Below, piece after piece: positions 1 to 7,037 of a DNA stretch of 7,037 nt. The stretch lies in NCBI GenBank assembly GCA_030537915.1, contig JAUNUZ010000071.1:1-7037 (forward strand), written 5' to 3'. A program made the translations under genes and the position numbers. Within the stretch, counting starts at the first letter, position 1, and every line of letters starts with the position of its first letter. The notes beneath the pieces were generated by a model. The model was not told the DNA's origin, did not search any database, and was given only the letters and a program-made list of their open reading frames with translations. The stretch comes from Micrococcales bacterium. Its GTDB lineage: Bacteria; Actinomycetota; Actinomycetes; Actinomycetales; Dermatophilaceae.

Positions 1-2132
1 GCGACGACGAGGACGGGCCGGTCCAGCTCCCCAGCCTCCAGGGCGGCCTGCACCTCGTCCGGGTGGATGCTGGCCTGCGCGAAACGGCTCCTGCTCGCCC
101 GCTCCGCCTCGGCGGTGCTGCGCCACTCCTCGTCCAGGCGAGCCGCCGTCGACTGAGCGCCGAAGTCCAGCTGCAGCTCTCCCTGGCCGCCCCGCAGAAG
201 CACACCCTCGAGAAGGGCGGCGAGCACCTGGTCGCTCTGGGGCGGGACCGGCACGGAGATGCCGAGAGCCTTGCGGATGGCCTCGTGCTTGCGCAGCAGC
301 ACGTCGAGGACGATGCCGTCGATGCCGTTGTCCTCGCCGTAGATGAGGGTGGCGCGTACGACGTCGGCGGGTTGTCCGAAGCGGTCGACCCGTCCTTCCC
401 GCTGCTCGTGGCGCGTCGGGTTCCACGCCAGGTCATAGTGGACGACCGCCTGGTAGTCCTCCTGCAGGTTTACCCCCTCGGACAGACAGTCCGTCGCGAC
501 GAGCACCTTGGGCCCGTCGCCGGCCCGCAGGGCCAGCTCGGAGACGCGGCCAGATCGCTCCTCGGCTGCCAGCTCACCGGTGACCACCTCGACCTCGACC
601 CCTCGGGGCAGGGCCGAGCGCAGGGCGCCGGTGACGTAGTGCGCGGTGCGGATGAACCGGCAGAAGACGATCGGGTGGAAGCCGTCCTTGATGAGTGCCC
701 GGACATGACGGATGAGCAGCGCGAGCTTCGCGTCGTCCTGCCAGTCGGCCGCGAGCCTCTCGGCAGCCTCCTGCATCTGACGCAGACGCCGTCGTGCGGC
801 CGACCCTGTCTCGTCGACGGTGATGGCCCCTGGTGTGGCATCGGCGGAGTCGAGCGCGTCGTCCTCTGCCTGGTCCAGCACCTCGGCGCTGCCCAGGCGG
901 TCCGCCGCGCGCACGTCGTCTGCCTGCGAGGCAGCGGCGCGGGTCTCAAGTGTGGCGGCGGCCGCTGCTGGGGAGGACGCGGCCGAACGCAGCAGGGACA
1001 AGGCGGACCACCAACGCACCCGCTGCTGCAGGCGGGTGCCGCTCTGGTCCTGCACCTGCCCCCGGACGTAGGCGAGGACGTCGTCGAAGAGGCCCCGGTG
1101 CCGGGCGCTGAGCGTGTAGGCGAGCTCGAGCACCTGCCGGTCCGAGGGGAACTTCGTGTCCTGCTGAAGGTAGCTACGGATGTCGGCGCGTCGGCGCTGC
1201 ACCATGTGGGCAGCGAGCGCCCGCCGGCCCGACTCCGTTCCCAGGTCGGCGGTCTTGAGGTCTTCGTCGAGGAGCGCGATGAGGTTGCGGAAGGCGCCAT
1301 CGTTGCCGCTGTGCGGGGTGGCGGTCACGAGGATCAGGTGGCGGTCCGCCCGGACTGCCAGATCTCTCACCAGCCGGTAGCGCTGGGTTCGGCCCGATCC
1401 CCCAGCGCCCGTGTCGTCGTTCACCGACGAGTGGGCCTCGTCCACGATGACCAGGTCAGGTGCCGAGCGCAGGAACTCGTCCCGACGACGCTCCCCCTTG
1501 ATGAAGTCGGTCGACACCACGGTCACGGGGTGGCGCTCGAAGATGGACTCCCCGTAGGACAGCCCACGCTCCAGGCGTCGCACCGTCCCGGGTAGCACGA
1601 GCTGGGGCTGCATCCCGAACTTCTGCTCCAGCTCGGCGGTCCACTGGGTGGCAAGGCTGGGCGGGCACAGCACGCTGAGGCCACGGGCACTGCCCTGTGC
1701 CAGCAGCTCTGCCGCGACCAGGCCCGCCTCGACAGTCTTGCCGATGCCGACGTCATCGGCGATGAGCAGACGAACCGTCTCCTGCCGGAGTGCCAGGAGC
1801 AGAGGGACGAGCTGGTAGGGACGTGGAGTCACGGACAGCGAGCCGAGGCTCCGAAACGGCCCACCGGTCGAGCGGAAACCGATCCGGAGGGCGTCCCTCA
1901 GGAGGCGGGCGCTGCGGTCGTCGCCGATGTCCGAGGGGTCCGGCGGCAAGAACGCGGCCGGGAGCACCTTCTCGAGGGCGGGGATCACCGCTGCTGTGTC
2001 GTCGATCCCACCCCCGAGCGGGCGGAGCACGAGCATCTGGTCATCGCTCTCGGGAAGCACCACCCAGTCCCGTCCGCGGGCATGCACGAGGGTCCCCGCC
2101 GCATACGTGGGCATCGTCGTCGTGCTGCTCAT
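1..2132 (-). CDS. SNF2/RapA-like helicase, DISARM DrmD-like (3' partial)
   Basis: Probable Swi2/Snf2 double-stranded-DNA translocase ATPase (RapA/HepA branch, COG0553-like). I translated about 710 residues from ATG at 2132 to the left edge without meeting a stop; the C-terminus is off-window. A short N-terminal region (1-100), with TLVHARGRDWVV near residue 14, resembles the small beta domain at the front of RapA/DrmD-type proteins. RecA lobe 1 holds RPYQLVPLLLAL (from 104), Walker A DDVGIGKT (126-133, K132), CPPSLATQW (156-164), DEAH (231-234) and TATPHSG (270-276). An Ala/Asp-rich linker (about 385-445) separates the lobes. Lobe 2 holds HPIVFCRF (about 486-493), ATDCLSEGVNLQ (546-557) and the arginine-finger motif EGRVDRFGQ (579-587). 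All catalytic motifs are intact. The start is supported by a GAAGGAG ribosome site and by a four-base overlap with the upstream helicase gene, so the two are co-expressed. DrmD of DISARM is the closest named relative I can offer; a housekeeping RapA is unlikely given the partner gene. Confidence 0.93.
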   Translation of the reverse strand, partial: MSSTTTMPTYAAGTLVHARGRDWVVLPESDDQMLVLRPLGGGIDDTAAVIPALEKVLPAAFLPPDPSDIGDDRSARLLRDALRIGFRSTGGPFRSLGSLSVTPRPYQLVPLLLALRQETVRLLIADDVGIGKTVEAGLVAAELLAQGSARGLSVLCPPSLATQWTAELEQKFGMQPQLVLPGTVRRLERGLSYGESIFERHPVTVVSTDFIKGERRRDEFLRSAPDLVIVDEAHSSVNDDTGAGGSGRTQRYRLVRDLAVRADRHLILVTATPHSGNDGAFRNLIALLDEDLKTADLGTESGRRALAAHMVQRRRADIRSYLQQDTKFPSDRQVLELAYTLSARHRGLFDDVLAYVRGQVQDQSGTRLQQRVRWWSALSLLRSAASSPAAAAATLETRAAASQADDVRAADRLGSAEVLDQAEDDALDSADATPGAITVDETGSAARRRLRQMQEAAERLAADWQDDAKLALLIRHVRALIKDGFHPIVFCRFIRTAHYVTGALRSALPRGVEVEVVTGELAAEERSGRVSELALRAGDGPKVLVATDCLSEGVNLQEDYQAVVHYDLAWNPTRHEQREGRVDRFGQPADVVRATLIYGEDNGIDGIVLDVLLRKHEAIRKALGISVPVPPQSDQVLAALLEGVLLRGGQGELQLDFGAQSTAARLDEEWRSTAEAERASRSRFAQASIHPDEVQAALEAGELDRPVLVV
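2129..2132 (-). other. ATGA stop/start overlap joining the two helicase genes
   Basis: On the minus strand the start codon ATG of the SNF2-like gene (2132-2130) overlaps the stop codon TGA of the DUF1998 helicase gene (2131-2129). Such overlaps normally mean one transcript and termination-reinitiation coupling, which would keep the two ATPases at linked levels. No terminator or promoter could fit between them. Confidence 0.9.
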
Positions 2133-5100
2133 CCTCGTGCTCCTTCGATGCTGCTGTTGCCCTGGGTCCGCTGCTCGAGCACTCCGAAGACACCCGGGTG
2201 TGCTCTGATCACACGACGTAGATCGTCCTGAGGCCCGATCCTGATCACGCTCACCCCAGCGAACTCGAGAGCCATCGTGTCGGCGGGTGGTTGTCCTTCG
2301 ACATCGAGCACCACGGCGGTCGGGATCGCACCGTCGTAAAGCATGTCGACGCGGACTCCCTCGCGCTCGACATCGGTGGCCGACGGCAGCCTGAGGTCGT
2401 GCGAGCGCAGAAGAGCTGCCAGGGCGCCGGCCCGCCCCTCCAGCGGTGAATGGGCATGCGCGCTGGAGACTCCTGGGCGGCGGCTCTCCTCGAGCGGCTC
2501 GGTCACTCCCGAGGCCATCGACAGCAGCGGGGCCACCGCAGAACGCCGGTCGATCTGCTCGTGCCACAGCTGATTGCCGTAGGAGAGCAGACAGCGGTAG
2601 CAGCCCCTGACGCATGCCTCGTCCGTCTCCTCGCCCGTGTCGGGGTTGACGTGGAGGAGCGCCAGGGCCTCCCGAGCCACGGTCGCCAACGATCCGGCCT
2701 CGGCCTGAAGACGGCGCAGGACCCCGGCTCCGCCCTCCGCGGCCTCCACAAGGAGCATCCGACCGCGCTCGTCACCGTCAGGGAGCTGTTCGCTGGACAG
2801 CTCTGAGTCTTCTAGCTGGAAAGCCACCTCGATCCCACGCTCCAGCGCGAACTGCAGGGTGATGGCTTCCGTCTCCGTGCGACGCTCGGCCCAGCGGAGG
2901 ACCAGGACGTTGCGTCGGTCCTCGACGTAGGGCACGACACGTGCCTTGTTCTTGACGTCCTGCTGCGCCTGAAGACCGTCCTCGTCCAGCTCTCGTTGCT
3001 CTCCGGCCTTGGTCTCGGCGAGCCACTGTCCCTTGACAAGGTCGAGGTAGAACCCATGCACGTCGTGGTTGGCGCGCCGCCGCCGGCCTAGGTTGGTGAG
3101 GCGAAGCTCTGCGCCGTCCCCATAGTCGACCGTCGCGAGGGCGTTCCCGTCCGGACCCAGGACTCGTGCCGTGGCACGACCAGGATGGGCTCCTCGAGGC
3201 GTGAAGCGATAGGTCGTGCGGAGCTCGAAACCGACCCGGTTGCGTTCTTCCTCATCGGCGCTGATGCGCTCTCGACGTCTGGTCATGACGGTCTGCAGCT
3301 GGAGCATCTCGTTCCACTTGTGCCGCAACGGCTCTCCGCAGTTCTCGCACATCTCGAGCAGCATCTCGGTGTGATGGTAGCCACACTCCTCGCACACCTT
3401 CAGAGCTGTGCGCACGACCTCTGCGTCACCGGAGCCGCCGGGCGCACGCGGGAGGCTGATGTTCGTCACCTGGTAGCGCGACCCTTCGTGATAGATCAAG
3501 GAGTTCGGGCCGAACTCGGAGATCGCCAGGAAGCGACCGCGCTGCAGCCAACTGCCCCGGTCACCTCGCCGACCTGGGATGAAGGCCGCGAGGGGTAGCC
3601 GGGGGAAGGAGTAGCCGGGCAGGAATCCCTCGGACGCCAGATAACGGTAGGTGTAAAAGTCTGACTGGCCACGAGTGTCGGAGTCGTTGCGGAGAAGCTC
3701 CATCCGCTGGCGCGCCTCCCGGTAACGACGCTCGGCCTGGTCACGCTCGTCCTTGTCCTTGGAGAAGTCCGAGATGAGCCTGTGGGCGGCCTGGAGCTCG
3801 CCCTCTGCCACCCGGAAGAGGTCGCGCCAGCGGTCGCACGCAGCATCGAAACTCACTGGCGCCTGGTTAACGACGCGGTCGACCCAGCCCTGCTCCCACC
3901 ACGAGGAACGGGCCAGCTCCTCCTCGAGCGGGCGGAGCACCTCTCGCGCGGTGGTCAGGGCTCGCGCTCGCGCCTCGGGGTCGGCCAGGGTGCCAGCGAT
4001 CTCTGCCTGCAGGGGGTATCCGGGCTGTGTCACGTCCACGACCTCAGCCATGGAGCGGTTGAGGCCTGCCTCGGTCGCCGCGAGGGCCTCCCCGAGCCAG
4101 ATCGCCTGCACGTGCGACCGGACGAGGTCCTCGTTGGCAAGGTCCAACCGCGGGGGATGCACCTTGCCCGCGACCATCCGGTCCGAGCGCTCGAAGTAGT
4201 AGGTGTCGTGGCTGTTGCCCGAGGCACAGTAGGTCACCACCAAGGCGGGTTGACCGCTGCGTCCGGCTCGCCCGCTGCGCTGGGCGTAGTTGGCCGGTGT
4301 CGGAGGGACGTTCCTCAGGCCGACCACGTTGAGCGAGGCGATGTCCACACCGAGCTCCATGGTCGGCGAGCAGAACAGCAGCTTGAGATCTCCGGAGCGG
4401 AACTCCTTCTCGCGTTCCTCCCTGACGTCGGCCCTCACCTGCGCCGTGTGCTCCCGGGCCTGCAGCCCGCCGAGCTCGGTGCCAGCATCCCGGTAGAGGT
4501 CCCGGAAGAACTCGACGACGCGTGGAGCCTGCTCCGCCCCGAAGGTTCGTCGTAGGGGGTCCGGCGCTCCCACCTCGCCGTCGCCGGCATGTAGGCGCAT
4601 GGCCGAGACACTGACGCGATAACCCTTCACACCTCGCTCGAGCGCCCTGGTGATCAAGCCATGACGCTCGAGAATGCCGAGGAGCGAGTGGATGACGTCG
4701 TCGGCGTCCGCGACGCTCATGCCGGGCAGCGCGTCGTTGCGACGCATCCACCGTCCGTAAGCGCCGCGCCCTGTGAGCGTCAGGACGTGCCTGACCTGAC
4801 CCTTCTGTCCGGACTCGGCGACCGCGAGCCCAATGGGCACCATCTCGGTGTCGGTGAAGGCAAGGACCCCGGTGAGGTGGGCCGCGCTGAGTCGGACCAG
4901 GGAGTCCATCCGGTCCTGCATGAGGCCCTCGGCGTCAATGGCGAGGACGCGGCGGAACTCGTCGAGCAGCACGCTGATGAGTTCTTGGCGCTGACCGGGT
5001 GCGAGATCGCGCAGCCGGGGGTGCGCCTCGTCCCACAGGTCCTCGCGTCCGGCCAGGAGCTCCACCGTGGGGTAGCTGATCCGGAGCAGGCCGGTCTGTT

Positions 5101-7037
5101 CCAGGTTGGGCAGGGTGACACGTAGTCCCTTCTGCAGGTCTCTGAGGGCGCGGTGCTCGACCACCAGTCGCAAGGCGCGTCGGGCGGGGGCGAGGTCAAG
5201 CGCCTCTGGTGCGAGCGCGAACTCCTCCGGGCTGAGGTCCAGCGCCCTGACGACGGCATGCCCGAGCTGGTCGACAGGGTCCAGCCCGTCTGCACCGCTG
5301 GCCACGAGCGCCTTGTGAAGTCCCGCGCGCAGCTGGACGATCTGCGCAAAGTCGTTGAAATGTCCCGCCTGCAGGGAGGCATCCTGCCGGTTGTCCACGA
5401 AGGTCAGCAGCTTGCGCGCGTCCTTCGGCAGGTCGCTCGCGGGAACCCGCTGCAAGGCCCGAAGGATGCTGGTGGCGATCACCGTCATGGCACTGCTGCG
5501 GCCCTCCTGGTCGAGAGTCGCCAGCTTGCCGTAGTCGCTGGACCTCAGCCCCTCATAGGTCACTCCGCACTGGAGGCAGAACCGGAACGACCCCGGGATC
5601 CAGGCAGCGATCGTCGCACCCTTGGGTGCCGGCTCGTTACCGCTCGCCTTGGTCGCGACGCCCTGAGGGCTCACGACATACCTGACTGGCACGTCCTTGC
5701 GTCGCGGGTCGATCACCGTGGCGCCTCGGGCGCCGCCCAACCAGGATGCTGGGAGGCGGTCCTCCGCGACAGGGTCGAAGGGCCAGGGACGCTCGTGGCT
5801 GACGAAGAGATAGCCCTCCCCCTCCTGGCCGGGACGCAGCTGGTGGCGCGCCTCGAACCGCTCGCCACCGTCTGCTTTTCGCACGGCCATGAGGTATTCC
5901 TGTCCACACTCACGGCAGAATGCCAGTGGATAGAGCCGCTTCTCCTCGGGTCCCAGGACGGTTGCGTAGTCGGTCACGATCTCGCGGTCCGCGGGACTCT
6001 CCAGTGTCGTGAAGATCGAGCTGCCCTTGGAGAGGAACTGGTGGAGACGAAAGGCGAACAGCGGGCGGTTGGACTCCGTGCTGCGAACCCGCGACCCTGC
6101 CAGCAGCGTCGCCCTGAGCGCGGTCGCGCACCTGCCGGCAGGCTCGCCGACGATCTCGGCGAGCGCGTCGGACGCCATCTCCACCGTCGTGGGAGGGCGC
6201 CGAACCAGCCGATCCCCACCCGGCTCCACCTGGATCCCGAACGAGTCCTCGATCCAGGAGGCCAGGGAGTCTTCCTGAAGGGCGCTGTGCGTCGGTGACC
6301 AGGCAAGCTCCGCCACGCCGCGGGCCCGCACGGCCTCGGTCAGGGCGTGCCCGTCCCCCGGGTCGCCGTGGGTTGCTCGCTTGAGGGTCTCGACGATGAC
6401 GTTCTGCGTCGGCACGCGCGTGCCAAAGATTCGCGAGGCCACGGCCGCGACGTCTTCTTCCTGCTCTCGCGTTGTCGTGCCGCTCGACATCGTCGCCGAC
6501 GTGCCGACGCACTGCAGGGTGTCGTGGGCCTGGCAGAGATCTCGGAGCCGTCTGACGAGCATGGCCACGTCGGCCCCCTGACGTCCCCTGTAGGTGTGCA
6601 GCTCGTCCAGGACGAGGAACTCCAAGCCCTTGGCGTGCTTTCGGAGCAGTTCCCGCTCGTCCGGGCGCGTCAGCATCAGCTCGAGCATCACGTAGTTGGT
6701 GAGCAGGATGTCTGGTGGGTCCTTGAGGACAGCTTCCCGCTCCTCCAGGGACTCCTGCCCGGTGTAACGCCTGTAGGTCACCGGGGGTGTGTCAAAGCCA
6801 TCGAGGAGGAACTTGTCGAGTTCCTCACGCTGGCTGTTCGCGAGGGCATTCATCGGATAGACCACAACTGCCCTGATGCCCCGGCCGCTGGCTGACCGCA
6901 GGACCCGGTCGACGATCGGGACGATGTAGCCCAAGGACTTGCCCGAACCCGTGCCGGTGGTGAGAACGTAGGAGCCACCCGAGCGGGCGGCCTCGATGGC
7001 CTCGCGCTGGTGCTTGTAGAGGGAGAAGGGTCTCTGC
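2129..7037 (-). CDS. Giant YprA/MrfA-family DEAD/DEAH helicase with DUF1998 zinc cluster (5' partial)
   Basis: Probable ATP-dependent 3'-5' DNA helicase of superfamily 2, acting on cytoplasmic DNA. The 5' end lies beyond the right edge: the frame is open to position 7036, and the Q10 motif region and Walker A TTGTGSGKS (residues 26-34, counting the first in-window codon as 1) precede any start codon seen. Other motifs: Ia PMNALANSQ (61-69), DELH Walker B (144-147), GTSATM motif III (178-183), family-typical VDNRQDASLQAGHFNDF motif IV (about 547-563), SPTMELGVDI motif V (about 890-899), QRSGRAGRSGQ motif VI (919-929). CxxC pairs at C374/C377 and C487/C490, and at C1215/C1218 and C1230/C1233, look like zinc sites. 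The DUF1998 (MrfA zinc-binding) signature CVRGCYRCLLSYGNQ begins at C1475 and is followed by a His and DR. The last roughly 80 residues resemble a worn REase-like fold. At 1,635+ residues it is about twice the length of YprA and closer to DruE of Druantia. It is uninterrupted, and its stop overlaps the start of the next gene. Family assignment is firm; the defence role is inferred. Confidence 0.93.
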   Translation of the reverse strand, partial: QRPFSLYKHQREAIEAARSGGSYVLTTGTGSGKSLGYIVPIVDRVLRSASGRGIRAVVVYPMNALANSQREELDKFLLDGFDTPPVTYRRYTGQESLEEREAVLKDPPDILLTNYVMLELMLTRPDERELLRKHAKGLEFLVLDELHTYRGRQGADVAMLVRRLRDLCQAHDTLQCVGTSATMSSGTTTREQEEDVAAVASRIFGTRVPTQNVIVETLKRATHGDPGDGHALTEAVRARGVAELAWSPTHSALQEDSLASWIEDSFGIQVEPGGDRLVRRPPTTVEMASDALAEIVGEPAGRCATALRATLLAGSRVRSTESNRPLFAFRLHQFLSKGSSIFTTLESPADREIVTDYATVLGPEEKRLYPLAFCRECGQEYLMAVRKADGGERFEARHQLRPGQEGEGYLFVSHERPWPFDPVAEDRLPASWLGGARGATVIDPRRKDVPVRYVVSPQGVATKASGNEPAPKGATIAAWIPGSFRFCLQCGVTYEGLRSSDYGKLATLDQEGRSSAMTVIATSILRALQRVPASDLPKDARKLLTFVDNRQDASLQAGHFNDFAQIVQLRAGLHKALVASGADGLDPVDQLGHAVVRALDLSPEEFALAPEALDLAPARRALRLVVEHRALRDLQKGLRVTLPNLEQTGLLRISYPTVELLAGREDLWDEAHPRLRDLAPGQRQELISVLLDEFRRVLAIDAEGLMQDRMDSLVRLSAAHLTGVLAFTDTEMVPIGLAVAESGQKGQVRHVLTLTGRGAYGRWMRRNDALPGMSVADADDVIHSLLGILERHGLITRALERGVKGYRVSVSAMRLHAGDGEVGAPDPLRRTFGAEQAPRVVEFFRDLYRDAGTELGGLQAREHTAQVRADVREEREKEFRSGDLKLLFCSPTMELGVDIASLNVVGLRNVPPTPANYAQRSGRAGRSGQPALVVTYCASGNSHDTYYFERSDRMVAGKVHPPRLDLANEDLVRSHVQAIWLGEALAATEAGLNRSMAEVVDVTQPGYPLQAEIAGTLADPEARARALTTAREVLRPLEEELARSSWWEQGWVDRVVNQAPVSFDAACDRWRDLFRVAEGELQAAHRLISDFSKDKDERDQAERRYREARQRMELLRNDSDTRGQSDFYTYRYLASEGFLPGYSFPRLPLAAFIPGRRGDRGSWLQRGRFLAISEFGPNSLIYHEGSRYQVTNISLPRAPGGSGDAEVVRTALKVCEECGYHHTEMLLEMCENCGEPLRHKWNEMLQLQTVMTRRRERISADEEERNRVGFELRTTYRFTPRGAHPGRATARVLGPDGNALATVDYGDGAELRLTNLGRRRRANHDVHGFYLDLVKGQWLAETKAGEQRELDEDGLQAQQDVKNKARVVPYVEDRRNVLVLRWAERRTETEAITLQFALERGIEVAFQLEDSELSSEQLPDGDERGRMLLVEAAEGGAGVLRRLQAEAGSLATVAREALALLHVNPDTGEETDEACVRGCYRCLLSYGNQLWHEQIDRRSAVAPLLSMASGVTEPLEESRRPGVSSAHAHSPLEGRAGALAALLRSHDLRLPSATDVEREGVRVDMLYDGAIPTAVVLDVEGQPPADTMALEFAGVSVIRIGPQDDLRRVIRAHPGVFGVLEQRTQGNSSIEGARG
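2140..2146 (-). promoter_or_regulatory. Ribosome binding site of the SNF2-like gene
   Basis: The minus strand reads GAAGGAG, then seven bases, then ATG at 2132. This is a near-ideal Shine-Dalgarno sequence and spacing. It lies within the last codons of the upstream helicase (encoding IEGARG) and fixes the chosen start over the in-frame ATG six codons further in (codon 7, at 2114). Confidence 0.8.
2180..2410 (-). other. C-terminal REase-like (Vsr/DUF559-type) domain, probably inactive
   Basis: The C-terminal segment (about residues 1543-1619) follows the order of a small PD-(D/E)xK-type domain: GVRVDMLYDG, then the strand TAVVLDVEGQ, then a helix, then VSVIRIGPQDDLRRVI and HPGVFG. In Vsr/DUF559-like proteins the corresponding strands carry an acidic residue and a D/E-x-K or DG-x-H motif followed by a GxxVIR strand. 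Here an Asp follows the first strand (VD) and a DVEGQ the second, but no Lys or His sits at the expected place. I infer a structural, DNA-contacting remnant rather than an active nuclease. The assignment rests on pattern only. Confidence 0.45.
2546..2614 (-). other. DUF1998 (MrfA zinc-binding) signature in the large helicase
   Basis: Encodes three cysteines in the pattern CxxxCxxC (residues 1475, 1479, 1482), then LLSYGNQLWHEQIDRR. Classical DUF1998 sites use four cysteines; here the fourth ligand may be the histidine of LWHEQ, in a C-C-C-H arrangement. This NQ-H-DR ending is, as I recall, common in the long helicases of this family, so the site is probably functional for zinc binding. In MrfA this domain is needed for helicase function. 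Confidence 0.75.

Noticed and set aside
470..1300. Minus-strand 276-codon open frame within the SNF2-like gene
   Set aside because: It is a different frame of the same strand with an Arg/Ser/Pro-rich translation typical of out-of-frame reading in GC-rich DNA.
63..1595. Long plus-strand open frame of 510 codons opposite the SNF2-like gene
   Set aside because: It lies antisense to a gene with every SNF2 motif in order. Its translation has no recognisable domain, and long antisense frames are expected where third codon positions are G/C-rich.
5153..6298. Plus-strand open frame of 381 codons opposite the large helicase
   Set aside because: It is a shadow of the helicase frame. The translation shows no domain, and the minus-strand protein has conserved CxxC pairs and helicase motif IV across the same bases.
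6494..6505. DELH in place of DEAH as an unusual Walker B in the large helicase
   Set aside because: DELHTYRGRQGADVA is, as far as I recall, the usual form in long YprA-type helicases, so it is not notable. The coordinates given are approximate.
6932..6934. TTG at 6934 as the start of the large helicase
   Set aside because: The same frame continues upstream to the window edge and encodes PFSLYKHQ and the Walker A TTGTGSGKS, without which the helicase could not work. The true start is off-window.
1..7037. CRISPR arrays, tRNA genes, insertion sequences or tandem repeats
   Set aside because: I saw no repeated units, cloverleaf-like sequence or terminal inverted repeats. The two coding sequences cover the whole window.

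Overview
This window is 7,037 bases of GC-rich, fully coding DNA whose base composition and strongly G/C-biased third codon positions suggest a high-GC bacterium, most likely an actinomycete. That is inferred from composition only; no taxonomic marker gene is present. Both genes lie on the minus strand, and no non-coding stretch is long enough to hold a promoter, RNA gene or terminator.

Reading in the direction of transcription, from the right edge to the left, the first gene (7037 to 2129, 5' end outside the window) encodes a very large superfamily 2 helicase of the YprA/MrfA type. At least 1,635 residues are visible. It has a complete set of helicase motifs, two or three cysteine-rich putative zinc sites, a DUF1998 (MrfA zinc-binding) cluster, and a C-terminal tail that resembles a degraded restriction-endonuclease-like fold. 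The second gene (2132 to 1, 3' end outside the window) encodes a Swi2/Snf2 (RapA/HepA-like) ATPase. It resembles DrmD of the DISARM anti-phage system, and about 710 residues are visible. The two genes overlap by four bases (ATGA), and a good ribosome binding site for the second lies inside the end of the first, so they form one operon and are probably translationally coupled.

A YprA-family helicase carrying DUF1998 next to a Snf2-type translocase is the hallmark of DISARM-related defence loci. Canonical DISARM, however, splits the helicase (DrmA) and DUF1998 (DrmB) functions over two proteins, whereas here both are in one giant polypeptide, closer in length to DruE of Druantia. The likely reading is a DISARM/Druantia-related anti-phage or anti-plasmid system in which one ATPase loads on or unwinds foreign DNA and the other translocates on the duplex. 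The nuclease, methylase or other partners, if any, would lie beyond the window edges. This functional assignment is an inference from family membership and gene order.
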